NCBI GenBank assembly: GCA_027618625.1
Contig: JAQCER010000159.1
Coordinates: 1 to 7,196 of the forward strand
Origin: Verrucomicrobiota bacterium
GTDB taxonomy: Bacteria; Verrucomicrobiota; Verrucomicrobiia; Verrucomicrobiales; DEV007
Direction of reading: 5' to 3'
DNA length: 7,196 bases
Shown here: in pieces, positions 1 to 7,026 of the stretch
How the letters are laid out: each line of letters starts with the position of its first letter
Position numbering within the stretch: the first letter of the stretch is position 1
Program-made: the position numbers and the translations under genes
Notes under the pieces: model-generated
Database searches by the model: none
What the model saw: the letters and a program-made list of their open reading frames with translations, nothing else
Told to the model about the DNA's origin: nothing

Positions 1-950
1 TAGACACCATCTTGATCGTTGCGTCCGCGGTTGTCGCGGTATGGGCAACCGACCCAGCGAGTTTGGTACTGGTTGAACCCCCACGAGAAACCGAAATCGT
101 CCTCGACGTTGTGGCCGCTGATTACGTGGGGATCGGTCTGACCATCAATCAGCATTCGTGTTCCGCTGTTGTGAAAGACCATGTCGCCATGATCCTTCTG
201 ACGCCAGCCCATGATGTATCCGGCGAGGAACCCGACCCCTTCCGTCTCCGCAATCGGGAATGGCTTTGCGGGCGTCGCTGGCAGGGCAATGTTCCGCTGT
301 GCGTGGAATCGCAGCGGTGTCAGGTCGACGTTTTCGCGATACTGTTGCCAGTCAATCATCGCCGCCCCATGCTTCGGAGACTTGCTGTGCAGCCGGATCC
401 GGCAGCTCTCTGAAAACGGGATCGGCAGATAGCAATTCCAGCCCGGTGAAGCCTTCGGTGGAATCCGCGGATCGTTGGTGACGGTGAAGTTTGGGAAGTT
501 CGCGATTCCGGCACTGGCAATATGATAGTCCTCGAATCCCAGCAGCACACCGAAGAACGATCGAAACGGCATGCGCACCTGCGACTGCTCCGCATCGTCC
601 ACGGTGACTTCGATCTCCAGGTCGTCGAGTTCAGTATCACCGAACACGAACCACAAATGCCTCAAGCATCCGGCCCCCTTTACGTTCAGCACTTCGAACG
701 CATTTTCCGGCACCGTGGCAATATTGGCGGTCGTTCGCCGTGATCGAAACTGCGTCGGCAGTTGCAACAGGGGCACTGCTGGGTCCGCGTAAGTCTGCGG
801 GAGAGGATCGATTGTCGGTGTCGCGCCCGTGACCGGCCCGGCTTCAGCGTGGTGGGCGCAAATCACCAAATATCCCAAGGCCGCCGTCAGCGTCACGATG
901 GAGCGCAGGCTGCAATTTCCGGGTTTCGACACGAATCCAGTGTTCTTCAT
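1..950 (-). CDS. Secreted DUF2961 / GH172-like protein, C-terminus cut by the window edge
   Basis: This frame is open from an ATG at 950 through base 1, giving 316 residues with the C-terminus missing. The start is well fixed: an in-frame TAG lies three codons upstream (960-962 on the complement), and AAGGA sits 4 bases before the ATG. Residues 1-37 form a Sec signal peptide with hydrophobic core 18-32 and likely cleavage after A-E-A37. The mature part resembles the DUF2961 family, now glycoside hydrolase family 172: the 'GAGCLRHLWF' strand near residue 96, the 'PKASPGWNCYLPIPF' segment near 164, and 'IDGQTDP' followed by 'GHNVEDDFGFSWGF' near 280. Characterised GH172 enzymes act on fructan- or arabinan-type sugars. 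The substrate here is unknown. E283 of the VEDD motif matches one conserved catalytic Glu, but the usual upstream GEGD motif reads N-S-G-T. It is divergent from the dehydrogenase gene at 1094. The family call is from recalled motifs and is fairly secure; activity is not. Confidence 0.85.
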   Translation of the reverse strand, partial: MKNTGFVSKPGNCSLRSIVTLTAALGYLVICAHHAEAGPVTGATPTIDPLPQTYADPAVPLLQLPTQFRSRRTTANIATVPENAFEVLNVKGAGCLRHLWFVFGDTELDDLEIEVTVDDAEQSQVRMPFRSFFGVLLGFEDYHIASAGIANFPNFTVTNDPRIPPKASPGWNCYLPIPFSESCRIRLHSKSPKHGAAMIDWQQYRENVDLTPLRFHAQRNIALPATPAKPFPIAETEGVGFLAGYIMGWRQKDHGDMVFHNSGTRMLIDGQTDPHVISGHNVEDDFGFSWGFNQYQTRWVGCPYRDNRGRNDQDGV

Positions 951-954
951 TGGT

Positions 955-960
955 TCCTTC
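955..960 (-). promoter_or_regulatory. Shine-Dalgarno for the GH172-like gene
   Basis: On the complement, GAAGGA precedes the ATG at 950 by four bases (ACCA). This is the only convincing ribosome binding site before any gene in the window, and together with the in-frame stop just upstream it fixes the start of the GH172-like gene. Confidence 0.65.
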
Positions 961-1002
961 TACACTGAATCCATGCACGTGTTCAAGAGTCGAGAGCATC
1001 GT

Positions 1003-1030
1003 TTGATGGCAAGGAAGGTCCATCTAGCAT
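1003..1030 (+). promoter_or_regulatory. Possible sigma70-type promoter for the PVC dehydrogenase gene
   Basis: TTGATG (1003-1008) and TAGCAT (1025-1030) are separated by 16 bases and match the -35 and -10 consensus at five and four of six positions. Transcription would start near 1037, leaving a leader of roughly 57 bases before the ATG at 1094. The element lies in the 143-base divergent region (951-1093), where a promoter for each flanking gene is expected. I saw no equally good candidate for the minus-strand gene. This is a pattern match by eye and is weak evidence. Confidence 0.25.
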
Positions 1031-1093
1031 CGAAGATTCGAACAATGAGAAATTGTGCTGGCGGCATGGCTGCAATGTTTGCAGAATACGCCC

Positions 1094-4000
1094 ATGACAA
1101 AACGTTCCCACGTTGCCTTTTGTATGATTATCGCTGCAAATCATTGCCTGGCGCAGAATAATCTTGATCCGTCCGTGATTCCGGATCCGGATCCAAAGCT
1201 GCAGGAGGAATCGTTTCAGCTGGCTGAGGGGCTTGAAATCAACCTGTTTGCGGCGGATCCGATGCTGGCGAAGCCGATTCAGATGAACTGGGACGAGCAA
1301 GGGAGGCTGTGGCTGGTGAGCAGTCGGCTGTATCCGCACATCAAGCCGGGCGAGCGGTCGGACGACCAGGTGATTGTGCTGGAGGACACGGACGATGATG
1401 GCTCGGCTGACAAGTCGACGGTATTTGCGGAGGATCTTTTGATCCCAACCGCCCTCATGCCGGGGGACGGTGGAGTGTATGTGGCGAACTCGACCGAGAT
1501 TCTTTTCCTTGAGGATACGGATGGCGATCTGCGTGAGGATAAGCGCACGGTGTTGCTCAGTGGGTTCGGCACCGAGGACACTCATCACTTGATCCACACG
1601 TTTCGCGGTGGGCCGGATGGGATGCTTTACTTCAATCAATCGATTTATATTCACAGCCACGTCGAGACCCCCTGGGGGATTCGTCGGCTGATGGGTGGAG
1701 GCATCTGGCACTTCCGTCCGGAGACGCGAGAGCTGGAGATTCTGTGCAAAGGTTTCGTCAATTCTTGGGGCCACATATTTGATCGATGGGGTCAGTCATT
1801 CGCCACCGACGGTGCCTTTGGCGAAGGGATCAACTATGTATTCCCCGGCAGTGTCTGGGTGACGTCGCCGGATGCGAAGCGCATCATGAAGGGACTCAAT
1901 CCCGGACAGCCAAAACATTGCAGCCTTGAAGTGGTCAGTGGCGGTCATTTTCCTGACGACTGGAGTGGATCGCTGGTGACGAACGATTTTCGCGGGCATC
2001 GGGTCAACAGGTTTGTCGTCAGTGAAGATGGCAGCGGCTATGCATCGCGGCAGGTCGAAGACGTGGTGCGCACTTCGCACGCTGCGTTCAGGCCGATTGA
2101 TGTGCGCATGGGGCCGGATGGCGCGCTTTACATTGCCGACTGGTACAACCCGATCATCCAACACGGCGAGGTCGACTTTCGTGATCCACGCCGTGACCAT
2201 ACGCATGGTCGGATCTGGCGAATAACTCACAAAGGCCGACCACTGGTGGAGAAGCCAGAGATTGCTGGTGTCGAAATTGCGGCATTGTTAGAAAACTTGA
2301 AATTGCCGGAAGACTGGACGCGACATTTTGCCAAGCGTGAGCTGAGAGCCCGCGACAAGGATGGAGTGATTACTGCCCTGCACGGTTGGGTGAGGGGTGT
2401 CGACCGGGCGAGTGATGCGGGGCAGCATCAATTGCTGGAGGCGCTCTGGGCATTTCAATCGGTCAATCATCTGGAGGAGGCGTTGTTGCGTGAGTTGTTG
2501 ATTCACAAGGACCAGAGAATTCGAGCGGCGGCGGTGCGCGTGCTCTATCATTGGCACGATCGCCTCAGCGATGCCTCAGGCCTGCTGGCTAAAGCCGCAA
2601 ATGACAGTCACCCACAGGTGAGACTGGAAGCCGTCAATGCACTGAGGAATGTGGGGACAGCCGCCGCCATCGGTGATGCGTTCGCGGCTCTCAAGTATCA
2701 GCCATTGGATTCGAATCTTGACTTTGCTCTCTGGCTCACGGCGCGTGAAACCAAAGACGTCTGGCTGCCTGCATACCAGCAAGGTAAGATTAGTTTCGAC
2801 GACGCCAGTGCGCTCGCGTTTGTGCTGAAGGCCACCGAGGATCCGGCTGCGCTGAAGCCTTTGATGGAGGCATTCGCGAAAAGTGCTCCCGGCGATGTTG
2901 CGAAGCGGGCGGAGATCACCGCAATGATCGCCGACATCGGTGGGGCGGAAGAACTTCGGTTTCTATTCGACTACGCGATGAAGGCAGATACTGGCGGCGG
3001 TGAAAAAGCTGCGGTGCTGCAAGCATTGGCTAACGCTTCAGATCAGCGTGGAGTGAAGCCTTCAGGCGATGGACTCGATGCGATTAATGCCCTCCTTCAA
3101 GAGGGAGGGGTCAACAACGTGTCGGAAGCTGCAGCGCGGCTCGCTGGGAGCTGGAAACTGGAAAGTGCGACGCCACGGCTAACCGCATTGGTTGAATCAG
3201 GTCAGAAGTCATGGCCATCGACGATTGAAGCGCTCAATGCATTGGCTGCGATCGGTGGCGAAAGCAATCTGAACTTGATTCAGTCTGTGATCCGAGTCGC
3301 AGATAGTGTCCAGCTGAAATGCGCAGCAATCGTCGCCATGGCTTCGGCTGATTTGAAGCGAGCGGCCGGTGAAGCAATCGCATTTCTGGAATCGAAGGAT
3401 ACGGCACCAGTTGCCCTCCACGGGCATACCCATGACGGGCCAATGATTCCTGGTGTGTTCCGTGCATTCACCTTCCGAAAGGGCGGTGCCGACGTGCTGG
3501 CAGCCGCACTGGAGGGGAAGTCTATCCGTTCACAAGATGCCGGTGAAGGCGTCCGCGTCGCTGAATCCAGCCCGGATCGCTCACAGAAATTGATCGATGT
3601 GCTGACCAAAGCGGGCAATCTCGCTCCTGTCGTTCAAGCTCTTTCTGATGAGGAGATGAAAGCGATGATGCAACTCGTCACCAGCGAGGGTGATGCTGCG
3701 CGTGGCGAGGGGATTTACCGTCGCCAGCAATCGCTGTGCGCGACGTGTCATGCCATTGGCGGTGCTGGTGGCGTCGTTGGGCCGGACATGATCAGTGTGG
3801 GGGCAAGTGCTCCGGTGGACTATATCATCGAGTCGCTCCTCGAGCCAAACAAGAAGATCAAGGAAGGCTACCACATGACCATGCTGACACAGAAGAGTGG
3901 TGAGATTGCAGCTGGTAGCGTTGTCCGTGAGGATGCAAGGGAAGTAGTGCTGCGAGATGCTGGCGGAAACGAAGTTCGCGTGCCAGCGGACAGTATTGCC

Positions 4001-4576
4001 AGTCGCGAGGTAAGCCCGGTTTCGATGATGCCAGTCGGATTGACGGCGAGCCTGCGCAAGGATGAGTTTGTCGATCTCGTCAAGTTTCTATCGATGTTAG
4101 GCAAAGAAGGCGGAATGCGTGTGAGTTCGCAGCGCCTCGTGCGGCGCTGGCGTGCGGTCGACTACCATGAGCCACTAAGCGAAGCGATTCGCCGGTCTGG
4201 GCTCACTGAGTCAGTCATTGCTGAACCGTCTCTGCCTTGGCGTCCGGCTTACAGTATGGTTGACGGAACACTGCCGACGGCGGGATTGGGCGAAAACATC
4301 GGCTTCAACAACAGCCGCTTGAGCCTGGTGAAGTTTGAAATCGAAGTGACCACTGCAGGCCTCGTGAAATTTCAATCGTCAGAGCCGTCGACGCTGCAAA
4401 TGCGCGTTGGCAAGACGATGATCGATCCGCGACTTGGCGAAGTCGATCTGCCCGTAGGCCGTCACGAAATCGTCGTCATCATAGACCGAGCGGCACGTGG
4501 CGATGAGCCCCTCAGTGTTGAGTTGCTGGATGCCGAGGGCTCTACTGCACAGGCCAGGATCGTTAGTGGCATTTAG
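1094..4576 (+). CDS. Secreted PVC-type dehydrogenase / HEAT / heme-binding CxxCH protein
   Basis: This 1160-residue exported protein has the Pirellula/Verrucomicrobium 'membrane-bound dehydrogenase' architecture. I chose the ATG at 1094 because it yields a clean Sec signal peptide (charged T-K-R, core 7-15, cleavage after C-L-A20). A GTG at 1055 would add 13 residues ahead of it, and neither start has a clear Shine-Dalgarno. Residues about 36-380 are a beta-propeller-like domain related to sugar dehydrogenases, with two Asp-rich loops (D98-D106, D141-D149) that resemble calcium sites. Residues about 395-770 are helical HEAT-like repeats, clearest near 470-540 and 660-765. Residues about 866-1005 are a cytochrome c domain: C882-A-T-C885-H886 binds heme, and M978 or M979 in S-M-M-P is the likely distal ligand. 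Residues 1008-1160 are beta-rich, with no recognised function. It probably oxidises an extracytoplasmic sugar or alcohol and passes electrons through its heme, but the substrate is unknown for the family. Divergent from the GH172-like gene. Confidence 0.93.
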   Translation: MTKRSHVAFCMIIAANHCLAQNNLDPSVIPDPDPKLQEESFQLAEGLEINLFAADPMLAKPIQMNWDEQGRLWLVSSRLYPHIKPGERSDDQVIVLEDTDDDGSADKSTVFAEDLLIPTALMPGDGGVYVANSTEILFLEDTDGDLREDKRTVLLSGFGTEDTHHLIHTFRGGPDGMLYFNQSIYIHSHVETPWGIRRLMGGGIWHFRPETRELEILCKGFVNSWGHIFDRWGQSFATDGAFGEGINYVFPGSVWVTSPDAKRIMKGLNPGQPKHCSLEVVSGGHFPDDWSGSLVTNDFRGHRVNRFVVSEDGSGYASRQVEDVVRTSHAAFRPIDVRMGPDGALYIADWYNPIIQHGEVDFRDPRRDHTHGRIWRITHKGRPLVEKPEIAGVEIAALLENLKLPEDWTRHFAKRELRARDKDGVITALHGWVRGVDRASDAGQHQLLEALWAFQSVNHLEEALLRELLIHKDQRIRAAAVRVLYHWHDRLSDASGLLAKAANDSHPQVRLEAVNALRNVGTAAAIGDAFAALKYQPLDSNLDFALWLTARETKDVWLPAYQQGKISFDDASALAFVLKATEDPAALKPLMEAFAKSAPGDVAKRAEITAMIADIGGAEELRFLFDYAMKADTGGGEKAAVLQALANASDQRGVKPSGDGLDAINALLQEGGVNNVSEAAARLAGSWKLESATPRLTALVESGQKSWPSTIEALNALAAIGGESNLNLIQSVIRVADSVQLKCAAIVAMASADLKRAAGEAIAFLESKDTAPVALHGHTHDGPMIPGVFRAFTFRKGGADVLAAALEGKSIRSQDAGEGVRVAESSPDRSQKLIDVLTKAGNLAPVVQALSDEEMKAMMQLVTSEGDAARGEGIYRRQQSLCATCHAIGGAGGVVGPDMISVGASAPVDYIIESLLEPNKKIKEGYHMTMLTQKSGEIAAGSVVREDAREVVLRDAGGNEVRVPADSIASREVSPVSMMPVGLTASLRKDEFVDLVKFLSMLGKEGGMRVSSQRLVRRWRAVDYHEPLSEAIRRSGLTESVIAEPSLPWRPAYSMVDGTLPTAGLGENIGFNNSRLSLVKFEIEVTTAGLVKFQSSEPSTLQMRVGKTMIDPRLGEVDLPVGRHEIVVIIDRAARGDEPLSVELLDAEGSTAQARIVSGI

Positions 4577-4616
4577 CGGACCTGCCGTTTTTGGAATCAC
4601 CAACCATCAAAGTCGA

Positions 4617-4699
4617 GGTCAAGGAGAGGCGGACTCCGATCCGCCTCAGTAAGAGTGCCTGTCGGAACAGGGCGGATCGGAGTCCGCCCCTCCTTGGCC
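4617..4699. repeat. Long inverted repeat with two nested palindromic arms (REP-doublet-like)
   Basis: The arms at 4617-4645 and 4671-4699 are inverted copies matching at 27 of 29 positions, separated by a 25-base spacer. Within each arm the core is itself a dyad: GGCGGA-CTCCGA-TCCGCC at 4628-4645 and GGCGGA-TCGGAG-TCCGCC at 4671-4688, each six paired bases around a six-base loop. A transcript could therefore form either one long hairpin or two small ones. The element starts 40 bases after the stop of the dehydrogenase gene and ends 57 bases before the phosphodiesterase start. No T-run follows it, so it does not look like a standard intrinsic terminator. The organisation resembles REP doublets (BIME/REPIN elements) of other bacteria. 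Whether it is dispersed in this genome cannot be seen here, and no second copy occurs in the window. Confidence 0.85.
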
Positions 4700-4719
4700 A
4701 TCGAGCGTGTGACATCCGA

Positions 4720-4748
4720 TTGACAGGTTCGAGCCTTTCGTTTACGTC
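4720..4748 (+). promoter_or_regulatory. Possible promoter of the phosphodiesterase gene
   Basis: A perfect TTGACA (-35 consensus) lies at 4720-4725, 21 bases after the inverted repeat. Seventeen bases further on, the -10 position (4743-4748) reads TACGTC, a poor match. If used, transcription would start within a few bases of the ATG at 4757, giving an almost leaderless mRNA, which would fit the absence of a Shine-Dalgarno there. The exact hexamer supports it and the poor -10 counts against it. Confidence 0.3.
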
Positions 4749-4756
4749 ATGTCAGA

Positions 4757-5668
4757 ATGACAACATTTTTCTCACGCACCAGCGTCGTCATTGGAGCTGC
4801 TCTGTTCGCGTTGCTACCGACTGTGATTGCTAAACCGGACGCAATCGCAGCTTCATCTAAAGTGAACACAAACCCCTATATCATGCCGGAGATCGTCGCC
4901 CATCGTGGAGCCTCGTATTCCGCTCCAGAGAACACGCTGCCGTCATTTGAACTTGCCTGGAAGGAGGGGGCGGATGCGATTGAGGGGGATTTTTATCTCA
5001 CCAAGGATGGCAAGATCATTTGCACTCACGACGATACGACTGAGAGGGTCACTGGCGGCACCGACAATCGAGCAATCGCGGAGGGCACGTTTGACGATCT
5101 GCGGCAACTGGATGTGGGATCTTGGAAAGGAGAGCAGTGGAAGGGCGTGCGGATGCCATCGCTGGACGAGGTGCTGGCAACCATTCCGGCAGGGAAGAAA
5201 TTGCTCATCGAAGTCAAGTGCGGCCCTGAAATTGTTCCCGCATTGAAGGCCACCGTCGAAGGCTGGTCGGCTGAACAGTTGCGCATCATTTCCTTCAATG
5301 CTGATGTCATCACTACTTGCAGACGCGAGCTGCCAGCGATCAAGGCGTTCTGGCTGACAGGCTATAAGGAGCAAACTGAGGGCAGCGGGAATTGGCAGCC
5401 GAGTTTTGATTCGGTCATGAAGCAGTTGCACCAAACAAAGGCATCGGGCCTGGATAGTAGTGCACATGAGACGATCGATGAGACGCTGGTGCAGCGGCTC
5501 CGCGCGGCGGACCTTGAATTTCATGTTTGGACAGTCGATGACCCAGTCGTGGCGAAACGCTTTGCGAATCTGGGTGTCGATTCGATTACCACCAATCGGC
5601 CAGCTTGGCTGCGAGAGCAGCTGAGCAGGGAAGTGGCGATTGACACCGAGCCAGCTCCAGAGCAGTAG
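4757..5668 (+). CDS. Secreted glycerophosphodiester phosphodiesterase (GDPD family)
   Basis: This enzyme hydrolyses glycerophosphodiesters (deacylated phospholipids) to sn-glycerol 3-phosphate and an alcohol, using a TIM-barrel fold and a divalent metal. At 303 residues it has the normal length for an exported bacterial GDPD. Residues 1-25 are a Sec signal peptide with core 9-20 and likely cleavage after V-I-A25, so it acts in the periplasm or outside. All family motifs are present: H49-R50-G51, P-E58-N59-T, the metal-binding E76-x-D78, H91-D92 as the catalytic His segment, M-P-S-L-D-E-V-L near 133-140, I-E152-V-K154 as a further ligand pair, and the late W-T-V-D-D and T-T-N-R-P strands. The start at 4757 is chosen because it supplies the signal peptide. 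An ATG at 4749 in another frame stops after three codons, and no Shine-Dalgarno is visible. It follows the dehydrogenase gene on the same strand after 180 bases containing an inverted repeat and a TTGACA box, so it is probably transcribed separately. Confidence 0.95.
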   Translation: MTTFFSRTSVVIGAALFALLPTVIAKPDAIAASSKVNTNPYIMPEIVAHRGASYSAPENTLPSFELAWKEGADAIEGDFYLTKDGKIICTHDDTTERVTGGTDNRAIAEGTFDDLRQLDVGSWKGEQWKGVRMPSLDEVLATIPAGKKLLIEVKCGPEIVPALKATVEGWSAEQLRIISFNADVITTCRRELPAIKAFWLTGYKEQTEGSGNWQPSFDSVMKQLHQTKASGLDSSAHETIDETLVQRLRAADLEFHVWTVDDPVVAKRFANLGVDSITTNRPAWLREQLSREVAIDTEPAPEQ

Positions 5669-5771
5669 CGCGGTGATGGAGGCAACGCTTTGTGCAGACA
5701 GGAGACGGCAAGACAGACAGGATGCTCAGACTCGCGCTGGCGGCTGGGTGGCCTGCGTTCCGCGCATGTGG
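5669..5771. other. Convergent intergenic gap without a clear element
   Basis: The phosphodiesterase and the membrane protein gene converge here. A bidirectional terminator would be expected, but I see no GC-rich hairpin followed by a T-run on either strand. Only a six-base GCGCGG/CCGCGC pair flanks the region (5668-5673 and 5760-5765), too short and too far apart to mean much. Termination may be Rho-dependent. Confidence 0.5.
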
Positions 5772-6974
5772 TCAGGACCGAGGTGCGGGTGCCACTGCTT
5801 CTGAACCGACCCCCAGGAGTTCCCAGCAAATCAGTTCATCGATCATGAGACTGCGGGCACTTGGATGCTTCAGGCTTGGTTTCCAGGCTAGCCGGACGGT
5901 GGCGTAGCGAGTGGAATCGAGGACGTTCTCCGACCAGACCAGTTTGTCCTTTATTTCCTCGGCTATCTCCGTGCCCTCGGGCACAAAGAGGTAGGGCTGC
6001 TTTGGCAGCGACACCAGATCGTCCAATTGCAGGCATACTGTGTTGGCGGGTTGGCTGCCATGGCCAAAGTAGTGGGCGCGGGTAAGTCGCACACGATAGA
6101 CTCCGGGAGGGCTGTTGTCGTCACTCAAGAATTGCCTGGAAGTGCCGTCTTTTGCTTGGATGTAGGATTCCCAGTCGAGCCGAATGCCTTCACTCGTCTG
6201 TTTGAAAAAGGCGATCATTTTAAGATCTTGTTTCTCCCGGTTCGACTCGTCGGGAACTTGCTTCACCAGTGCAACGATTCCCCTCCGAATATCGTCCACT
6301 ACGATCCTCTGAGGCGAGGCGAATCCTGCGATCGGTTCCTCAGGCCTGTTTGGATTGTCAGCGTAGTAACGGAGCAGCTGAGCTCTTACCGCATCTGGTT
6401 GGAGCACCCACTTGAGTTTCTCTTCTGGCGTTTCGGCTGCCTGAAACTGATTGAGAACTAAGAACGCTCCGTTGAGCAACTGGCTCCCGACCGATTTAGC
6501 GATGACGGGTTCCTCTGAGACGGAATCGGGAATCGCGACGTTGGTGAAGCGTTCCATCGGGTCGGTTTCGCTCCCCTGGTGGGAGAAGAATCCCGAAAAC
6601 CTCAGCCCGAGTCCGATCCCTGCGACGACGATCAAGAATGCTGCCACTCTGAGGACATCCCTCGATTTTAAAAATATCAGGGCATCGCTGGCGAATTTTG
6701 AATGGCGTTTTTTGGGTGTTTCTGGTGCGTTGGAGGATGCGGTTTCGGCGGCACGAACGTTTGGTGGGGCGGCCTGAGCGACGAACTTTGGCGATGGATG
6801 GCTCGGTGATGACTGCGCTGGGGTGGGAGCCTGAGACAGGTTTGCACTCAACCGGATATGGCCACCAGATTGTGGGTACTTTAATGCTGGAACCCCCTCT
6901 AAGTCATGTGGGAGTTCACCGCGCTCGCGACAGTGCGGACAGGTGAGAAAAAAGACACGATTGGTGGCTGGCAC
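5772..6974 (-). CDS. Membrane-anchored protein with half-lost N-terminal zinc ribbon
   Basis: This 400-residue protein is not one I can name. It starts at a GTG (6974): an in-frame TAA lies two codons upstream, and the ribbon motif begins at residue 12, so little room exists for another start. Residues 12-38 have the layout of a short zinc ribbon, with C12-P-H-C15 intact, but the second pair reads Y33-P-Q-S36 where family members have C-P-x-C. Residues 45-88 are a Pro/Ala/Ser-rich linker. A basic stretch (K88-K89-R90-H91, then K102, R105) precedes one membrane helix at about 108-127, which by the positive-inside rule puts the ribbon in the cytoplasm and residues 130-400 outside. The outer domain has a helical start (about 150-200) followed by alternating charged and hydrophobic stretches that look beta-rich, with no catalytic motif I recognise. 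Similar ribbon-helix-outer-domain hypothetical proteins are common in Verrucomicrobiota. It lies 84 bases downstream of a receiver-domain gene on the same strand. Confidence 0.8.
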   Translation of the reverse strand: MPATNRVFFLTCPHCRERGELPHDLEGVPALKYPQSGGHIRLSANLSQAPTPAQSSPSHPSPKFVAQAAPPNVRAAETASSNAPETPKKRHSKFASDALIFLKSRDVLRVAAFLIVVAGIGLGLRFSGFFSHQGSETDPMERFTNVAIPDSVSEEPVIAKSVGSQLLNGAFLVLNQFQAAETPEEKLKWVLQPDAVRAQLLRYYADNPNRPEEPIAGFASPQRIVVDDIRRGIVALVKQVPDESNREKQDLKMIAFFKQTSEGIRLDWESYIQAKDGTSRQFLSDDNSPPGVYRVRLTRAHYFGHGSQPANTVCLQLDDLVSLPKQPYLFVPEGTEIAEEIKDKLVWSENVLDSTRYATVRLAWKPSLKHPSARSLMIDELICWELLGVGSEAVAPAPRS

Positions 6975-6996
6975 ATCTTACGATTAGCATATTCAG

Positions 6997-7026
6997 ATAT
7001 TTCGTAAACCTGAATTAAGCTATCAA
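6997..7026 (-). promoter_or_regulatory. Weak promoter-like sequence before the membrane protein gene
   Basis: On the complement, TTGATA (7026-7021) matches the -35 consensus at five of six positions and is followed 18 bases later by AAATAT (7002-6997), a poor -10. A second possible -10, TATGCT (6991-6986), has no partner at the right spacing. The 84-base gap is clearly AT-richer than the surrounding genes. This is weak support for separate transcription of the membrane protein gene. Confidence 0.2.

Noticed and set aside
12..413. Plus-strand open frames of up to 133 residues opposite the GH172-like gene
   Set aside because: The complement carries a long frame with a signal peptide, ribosome binding site and family motifs; these are shadows.
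1055..1093. GTG at 1055 as the start of the dehydrogenase
   Set aside because: It would place 13 residues including a Trp and Cys ahead of a clean signal peptide that begins at the ATG at 1094, and it has no ribosome binding site.
983..1774. A 263-residue minus-strand open frame opposite the start of the dehydrogenase gene
   Set aside because: It lies almost wholly antisense to a well-supported coding region, has no recognisable domain, and is rich in the His/Arg/Gln residues typical of reverse-strand shadows of GC-rich genes.
4577..4592. Terminator just after the dehydrogenase stop (CGG-ACCTG-CCG followed by five Ts)
   Set aside because: The stem has only three firm base pairs, too weak to call an intrinsic terminator despite the T-run.
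4617..4699. The inverted repeat as CRISPR units or insertion-sequence ends
   Set aside because: Only two inverted copies with 25 bases between them, no transposase and no target duplication seen; a REP-doublet-like palindrome fits better.
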